A stretch of 64,000 nt of DNA, from the NCBI GenBank assembly GCA_030620095.1, contig JAUTXW010000358.1:620001-684000 (forward strand), in the 5' to 3' direction. Under the pieces are notes generated by a model. It had not been told where the DNA came from, did not search any database, and saw only the letters and a list, made by a program, of their open reading frames with translations. The translations under genes and the position numbers were made by a program. Each line of letters opens with the position of its first letter. Positions within the stretch are counted from its first letter, which is position 1. Source of the stretch: Kuschelorhynchus macadamiae (Eukaryota > Arthropoda > Insecta > Coleoptera > Curculionidae). Of this stretch, positions 54,840 through 64,000 are shown one piece after another.

Positions 54840-57345
54840 TACTGCCAGTTTTTCCGATATCAGAACCAAGTTAAGAATTTCAAATGGAACCCTGTATATT
54901 ATTTTACATAGTTTGATAGAGCTTAGAATTACCTTTTCAATGACATATTACACGTTATATTTTTTTTCAAAATGGCGGACCAGGAAGCGCTTTTTCAAAA
55001 TTCAATATGGCGGTCGTTTCCCGATACCGATGAAATTTTTGTTTAACAAATTATTAAAATATTAAACAAAATCGAGTTTTCAATGGATTTTAATCAAATT
55101 TAAAATCAAATTTTTAATTTATCACAAAATGGGATAAGTTTAATTTTTTCTCTAAAATGTGAACTTTTTCTTAAATTTTCTCAAAGATTTTAAATAGAAA
55201 CTTGTATTTATTAAATATTAGTATTAAAGTATATCTTATTAGCTACACGAAACCGCATAACAAGCCGTATTTTTGCTTTTTGTTTCAGAAAAAATTGACA
55301 AAACCTTGCCGATATACATTTTTCCTAATACATAACATGAAACAAACACACACATATTATTAATCAGAAAATCCTGGAATATTTTTTATTGTTTATTGAT
55401 AAGTAATTTTGTATTATTTTGACATTTTATGACTGTTGTCTTATTTTAGGAAAGCGAGAAAAAATCACAAGTAGTATTAATTTTATTTTACCGGTAGATA
55501 CGGTGCAGTAACATGAAAGATGACTTAACTAAGATAAGTAGGCCTTGGAGACAATTGCATAGGGATGCCATTATAATTTTCATTAGATTTAACCAGAAAC
55601 GTCAAAAGTACTGTTTTGTATCGACATTTCTGATAACTTTTGTTACATTTTTACACTGAGAAGTGGTTCTAGTTAGTTTTAAAAATAAATATTATGGTTT
55701 ATTCAAGAGAACATCAAATTGACATGCTCCTTATTTATGGGGAATGTCGCAAAAATTCATGTGACACAGAGAGATTATACCAGGAACGCTTTCCGAATCG
55801 TGACGCTCCTTCACATGCATATTATCCTTGGCTAGTACAACATTTAAAAAATGAAAATAATGGTGGTGTCCATGCTAATGGCAATGATGGTTTCGTAGTA
55901 AGCGAAGAAGTGGAAACAAACGTTTTAGCGTACATCGAGTATGACCGTACAGCTTCCCTTCGTGAATTAGGCAAACAGTGCAATACGTCCCATGAAAGCG
56001 CCAGAAAAAATTTAAAGAAACACGGGTTTAAATCGTTTAAGTATCAAATTCACCACCACCTATTTGAAAATGACTTCCAAAGACGACTTATTTATTGCAA
56101 TTGGTTTTTAGTAGTTTTAGTACAACATTTAAAAAATGAAAATAATGGTGGTGTCCATGCTAATGGCAATGATGGTTTCGTAGTAAGCGAAGAAGTGGAA
56201 ACAAACGTTTTAGCGTACATCGAGTATGACCGTACAGCTTCCCTTCGTGAATTAGGCAAACAGTGCAATACGTCCCATGAAAGCGCCAGAAAAAATTTAA
56301 AGAAACACGGGTTTAAATCGTTTAAGTATCAAATTCACCACCACCTATTTGAAAATGACTTCCAAAGACGACTTATTTATTGCAATTGGTTTTTAGATAA
56401 TTATAGAATAAGTCCTGTGTTTCATCATAAGATTATTTTTTCGGACGAATCAAGGTTTACTAATCTAGGGATGTTTAATAGAAATAATTTTCGTTATTGG
56501 GCAAAGGAAAATCAAAGATTAGTAAGAGAAGGTGCCTTCCAGGAACATTTTGGAGTTAATATTTGGTTAGGCGTTGTAGGACTAAGCGTTATTGGTCCAA
56601 TATTACTCCATCAACCTTTAACTGGCGAGATGTATTTGGACTTTCTCGAAAATGAAATTGAACATTTTATAAATAATTTGCAGCAAAATGATGATTTAGT
56701 TTACCAACAAGATGGCGCCCCTGCTCATAATTCAAGAATTGTTGCAAATTACTTGAATGAACGATTTGGTGAGAACTGGTTGGGAACCAATGGACCAATT
56801 CGATGGCCAGCGAGGTCGCCTGACCTAACCCCGCTTGATTTTTCTATATGGGGTCATCTGAAAGAAAAAGTGTATGCAACTCCTGTAATATCGTTGGAAA
56901 TGTTAGAAAATAGAATAAGACGAGCCGTTGAGAGTATCTCAGAACAGCATTTACGAAACCTGCTCGCGGAAAATTGAGAGAGTTACACTATGCCAAGAAC
57001 AAGGCGGACAGCGCATAGAACATTTAATTGAGTGACTTTTCTATTAATTGTGAAAGTTTGATTTTAAATTAGCATTAAACCCAATAAAAACCCCCATATT
57101 TGTTTATTATTTCTACCTATAATTCAAAAATATCTTCGGTGTTAGAAGTTAGGCCGCCATATTGAATTTTGAACAAAAGCTTCCTGGTCCTCCATTTCGA
57201 AAAAAAATCAACTTGTGATATGTCAATGTAAAGGGAATTCTAAGTTCTATCAAACTGTGTGAAAAAATATACAGGGTTCTTTTTAAACTTCTTGACTTAG
57301 GTCTAGGTATTTCCGGAAAAACCGAAAGCCTACCGGTAAAATAAA
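54840..57345 (+). mobile_element. DD41D mariner-like transposon
   Basis: Inverted arms of roughly 150 bp or more bracket the transposase. The left block around AACCCTGTATATTATTTTAC (54889) and on through TTGATAGAGCTTAGAATTAC matches, inverted, 57150-57290. Further out TTTTTCCG blocks also pair. The left interior (55155-55680) contains a separate sequence that recurs inverted outside the right arm at 57340-58075, suggesting a nested or composite structure. Exact termini and TSD are uncertain. Confidence 0.7.
55694..56977 (+). CDS. DD41D mariner-like transposase with in-frame internal duplication (427 aa)
   Basis: ATG at 55694 opens MVYSREHQIDMLLIYGECRK, a DUF4817-type N-terminal HTH. Catalytic motifs: FSDESRF (first Asp), YQQDGAPAH (second) and SPDLTPLDFSIWG (third), with 41 residues between the second and third, i.e. 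DD41D. A 279-bp block (55833-56111) is repeated exactly or nearly so at 56118-56396 with a 6-bp spacer, adding 95 residues in frame. Without it the protein would be about 332 residues, the normal size. The second HTH and linker are therefore doubled. The ORF stays open, but activity is doubtful. Confidence 0.88.
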   Translation: MVYSREHQIDMLLIYGECRKNSCDTERLYQERFPNRDAPSHAYYPWLVQHLKNENNGGVHANGNDGFVVSEEVETNVLAYIEYDRTASLRELGKQCNTSHESARKNLKKHGFKSFKYQIHHHLFENDFQRRLIYCNWFLVVLVQHLKNENNGGVHANGNDGFVVSEEVETNVLAYIEYDRTASLRELGKQCNTSHESARKNLKKHGFKSFKYQIHHHLFENDFQRRLIYCNWFLDNYRISPVFHHKIIFSDESRFTNLGMFNRNNFRYWAKENQRLVREGAFQEHFGVNIWLGVVGLSVIGPILLHQPLTGEMYLDFLENEIEHFINNLQQNDDLVYQQDGAPAHNSRIVANYLNERFGENWLGTNGPIRWPARSPDLTPLDFSIWGHLKEKVYATPVISLEMLENRIRRAVESISEQHLRNLLAEN

Positions 57346-58075
57346 ATTAATACTACTTGTGAATTTTTCTCGATTTCCTAAAATAAGACAGCAAAAATCA
57401 TAAAATGTCAAAATAATACAAAATTGCTTATCAACAAAAAATATTCCGAAATTTACTGATTAATAATATGTGTGTGTGGGTGTGTGTGTTTCATGTTATG
57501 TATTACGAAAAATGTATATCGGCAGAGTTTCGTCAATTTTTTCTCAAACAAAAAGCAAAAATACGGTTTGTTATGCGGTTTTGTTTTTGTTTTTCTCAGT
57601 GTAAAAATGTAACGAAAGTTATCAGAAATACAGTACTTTTGACGTTTCTGGTTAAATCTAATGAAAATTATAATGGCATCCCTATGCAATTGTTTCCAAG
57701 ACCTACTTATCTTAGTTAAGTCATATTTCATGTTACTGCACCGTATCTACTGGTAAAATAAAATTAATACTACTTGTGATTTTTTCTCGCTTTCCTAAAA
57801 TAAGACAACAGTCACAAAATGTCAAAATAATACAAAATTACTTATCAATAAACAATAAAAAATATTCCAGGATTTTCTGATTAATAATATGTGTGTGTTT
57901 GTTTCATGTTATGTATTAGGAAAAATGTGTATCGGCAAGGTTTTGTCAATTTTTTCTGAAACAAAAAGCAAAAATACGGCTTGTTAATGCGGTTTCGTGT
58001 AGCTAATAAGATATACTTTAATACTAATATTTAATAAATACAACTTTCTATTTAAAATCTTTGAGAAAATTTAAG
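57340..58075. repeat. Two tandem copies of a sequence inverted at 55155-55680
   Basis: TAAAATAAAATTAATACTAC begins copies near 57341 and 57755. Both carry TTCATGTTATGTATTA and AAAAGCAAAAATACGG-like blocks. The reverse complement is found at 55155-55660. Together they form long inverted arms around the DD41D transposase. Confidence 0.7.
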
Positions 58076-58120
58076 ATTGAGAGACCGAATTGAGTCTCTA
58101 TTCGGACGCGAGAAAGAAAG

Positions 58121-58159
58121 CTTCGAAAATGCCAAATGTGATTTTGGCGAAACGTCAGC
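58121..58159 (+). ncRNA. Degenerate hammerhead-like/Penelope-end motif
   Basis: A GCCAAA/TTTTGGC stem is followed by GAAACGTC (58149-58156) as in the Penelope 3' motif at 27778-27812, but the CUGANGA box is replaced by CTTCGAAAA. It is followed about 100 bp later by a TA tract. Probably a decayed Penelope-type end. Confidence 0.35.
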
Positions 58160-58250
58160 AAAACTGTTCTTTTCAGAACGACAGTAGTGAACGGATGTAC
58201 ACCCGGAATGAAAACACATTGTATTTTTCCATCCGTGAAGGAGTAAAAAT

Positions 58251-58453
<203 letters not shown>

Positions 58454-59054
58454 CGTTTTTTTTCTTTGAATCTCAGCCTCTTTGTATTTTGTTCCCTCCG
58501 GGGGCATTTATCTTTTTCAATAGCTGCAGGAATTGACACACTTAATTACCATTTCAACTTTGCACACAAAGATTAATTTTGTTTTTTCAATAACAGGAAA
58601 ATTAGAAACTTATTATAAAGTCGTCACCTATACAAGATTATTCAAATTATAAACGACGATCTTGATTAATATGGATAATAAAACAATTAATACTTAATTT
58701 TGTATTTCTAAACCAAGTATAAAACATATATTTGTTCAAAGCTTGACAGATTATTAATGAATGTATAAAGATTACACTTTTAAAAGTCTACTAAAATATT
58801 GTAACATTTTCTGAGTATTTTTAAATTTACCAAAAATATCACTTCCATGGGAACAGGCAATTAGAAAATGTTTTAATAAATTACACAAATAACTATTTAC
58901 ACAATATCACTCAGTTTAAGAAAATCTGTAAAGTACAATGCAGTTAACACAAAAATATATTATAGAAAAAAGTTGTTTTGTCAGAATTTGTACATTTCTC
59001 ATATCTAATATTTTAAATAGTATTAAAAATTAGAGTATCTGGATACTGAAGCAG

Positions 59055-62377
<3,323 letters not shown>

Positions 62378-63380
62378 CTAAAAATAATATATTTTTTACT
62401 GTACTGCCACACTTTGAGCGTGAAATTACAATGTTTATGTCTAATACTATAGAAGAGATGATTAAACCAGGGGCAAATTTGAGGGAGCTTGGAATGACTG
62501 CTGTATCGTCCATCAGAGATCTGACTTATTTGGATAGTGTAATTTTTATCTTTGACTAAGACTATTTATCAGTACTTCCCAAATCAACTTTAAAATCCTT
62601 ATTAAGTATTGGTAAAACACCTACATCGGAATGATATTTTAACAGATCTGATTTTCTGTATTCTTATAAAAATAAACTTTACTACTCGGTATATAATTTT
62701 AAGTCCAGTTTTTTTCGAAATAACATTGTATCTGTTAAAATCATGTTGTGGATGTGTCAAAAAATGGTGGCTTTCTTAGACAGAATGCTTACTTGTTATG
62801 TAGAATAATGACTAGATACATTGTTAACACTAATTATTCTCAAAATAAAATTGTTTTAAGGTCTGTACCAATATGTAGCATAGACACCTCTAATATTCTA
62901 AATATAACACAAAACTCAAATAACAGCAACAATATGTATTTTTTAGAACCATTCTTGGAAATGTAACTAATAAGAATAAGAATAATAATAATAATCAAAA
63001 TGCAAGAAGTTCAATAATTTTGGTAAATATTCTGTGCATAATACCTAAGATCGATCAACCCTTCCTGTTTCTGGAAAGTCATAACATGCCAGACATTGTA
63101 CTATATACTTATATTTTTTTGAGATGTTTTTTACGCGAACTATTGACTGGTTCAAACTCGGTTATTGCACAAAAATTCATAAATTTACGGCGTTTTGTAC
63201 CGCACCAAAAACAAAACTTTAGAAGAGCGTCAAATAACTGTGGCTATTGTTTATGATAACCATTATATTACTTTTACTACTAAAATATGTTTATTGAAAA
63301 TAAAGCAAAATAAGTTTAACTTCCAGTTGTATAAGACTAACAGTGTTGAGGGCCGATACTGCTGGTTAGGATGTCTGGAA
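62378..63380. other. Torsin B intron stretch, LINE-like but unassigned
   Basis: Short plus-strand ORFs (e.g. 62748-62966 and 63020-63256) have no recognisable motif; they may be LINE 3' or 5' UTR remnants adjacent to the ORF1 fragment that follows. Confidence 0.35.
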
Positions 63381-64000
63381 GTGAAGATGATGATGAGAAG
63401 ATGAAAACACTTATTGCTTAAAATGTAAAAAAAGTGTAAATGAGGACCATCAAATCTACCAATGCGACTTGTGCTGTGAATTTATTTATAAGGAATGTTC
63501 TGAACTTACCACAAGTGAGCACAGATGCATGCCATTGCAGAAACGTATTTTAATATAACTTTGCGATGCATGCTCGGGAGTTTTGAAGAAAATTCCCTTC
63601 ATGGTCAAGATGATGGAAGGTATAAAAAGTGATTTAGATAGTTTAAAGAATATGCCAAGTGATTTAAGACATATTAGTACCTCAAAAAATGATGTTGTAG
63701 GTAAATCATATAGTGAAATCGAAAAGCCAAAAAAAAAGAAGTTGTTATTCCTAAACCCAAAACCAAGAAAACGCATTCGGAGGTAAAAAAAGATCTTATA
63801 GATAAAGTAGATCCTATGAAGCTCAACATTGATATAAATATTGGGAAAGATATTAGTGACGGAGGTGTAATTCTCGAATGTCATGATGATAATTTGACTG
63901 ATAAAATCAAGCAATTAATAGAAAAAAATATAGGAAAAGACTATGAAATCAAGTTGCCCAAAAAAACTTACCCCAAATGTAAAAATAATCAATATTCCAG
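63381..64000 (+). pseudogene. LINE ORF1 fragment with PHD-like zinc finger
   Basis: ATG at 63381 (MSGSEDDDE) is followed after a frame change by YCLKCKKSVNEDHQIYQCDL and IYKECSEL, then LCDACSGVLKKIPFMVK. This Cys-rich pattern resembles the ORF1 finger at 25541-25927. After another frameshift near 63740, KTHSEVKKDLIDKVDPMKLN and a Lys-rich region run to the window end. It is truncated by the window edge and broken by at least two frameshifts and one stop. Confidence 0.65.

Overview
This window looks like euchromatin from a large, AT-rich, transposon-swollen insect genome; a beetle or similar is a guess from transposon flavour, not a measurement. The evidence is spliced eukaryotic genes with GT-AG introns, conserved insect/animal proteins, and typical insect transposons (DD41D mariner, hAT, Transib, pogo/Tigger, Penelope, CR1/Jockey-type LINEs). 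There is no sign of a bacterial or viral genome, operons or CRISPR.

Three host genes can be assembled exon by exon, all on the minus strand. (1) VPS72/YL-1, a histone H2A.Z chaperone of SWR1/Tip60-type remodelling complexes: six exons between 316 and 4228, with the last exon(s) beyond the left edge. (2) A complete torsin-type AAA+ ATPase gene, torsin A: exons at 49963-50083, 49638-49897, 32751-33054, 21365-21512 and 7641-7785, giving 978 nt of CDS (325 aa) spread over 42.4 kb. (3) A tandem paralogue, torsin B, upstream of it: three 3' exons at 62074-62377, 61615-61762 and 59055-59196, with the 5' part beyond the right edge. The torsin proteins end in RDEL (B) and KYEL (A), which resemble ER-retrieval signals and fit the ER-lumen role of torsins. 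A small unidentified ORF at 7013-7246 is cut by a hAT-type insertion with an exact 8-bp target duplication.

Everything else is mobile or repetitive DNA, mostly inside torsin introns. Intron 4 (7786-21364) holds a foldback element, a broken LINE with a multiplied 3' end, a DD41D mariner split by an RTE fragment, and a second LINE split by a hAT with a perfect TSD. Intron 3 (21513-32750) holds a nearly full-length two-ORF LINE, an interspersed repeat, a Penelope-like element carrying a hammerhead-like core, a long mariner inverted repeat and a 500-bp foldback. Intron 2 (33055-49637) holds one hAT inside another, an apparently intact 4.16-kb pogo-like transposon whose transposase carries a PHD finger, another interspersed repeat and a Transib (RAG1-like) relic. 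Between the torsins lie a second hammerhead-like motif, a Tigger relic with a 0.48-kb TA repeat inside its terminal repeat, and a DD41D mariner whose transposase ORF contains an in-frame 279-bp duplication.

The most notable observations are the torsin tandem pair with candidate ER-retrieval ends, the intact PHD-bearing pogo element with its stop-codon region copied into its own 3' flank, hammerhead-like motifs at retroelement ends, and long TA microsatellites abutting the termini of TA-targeting transposons.
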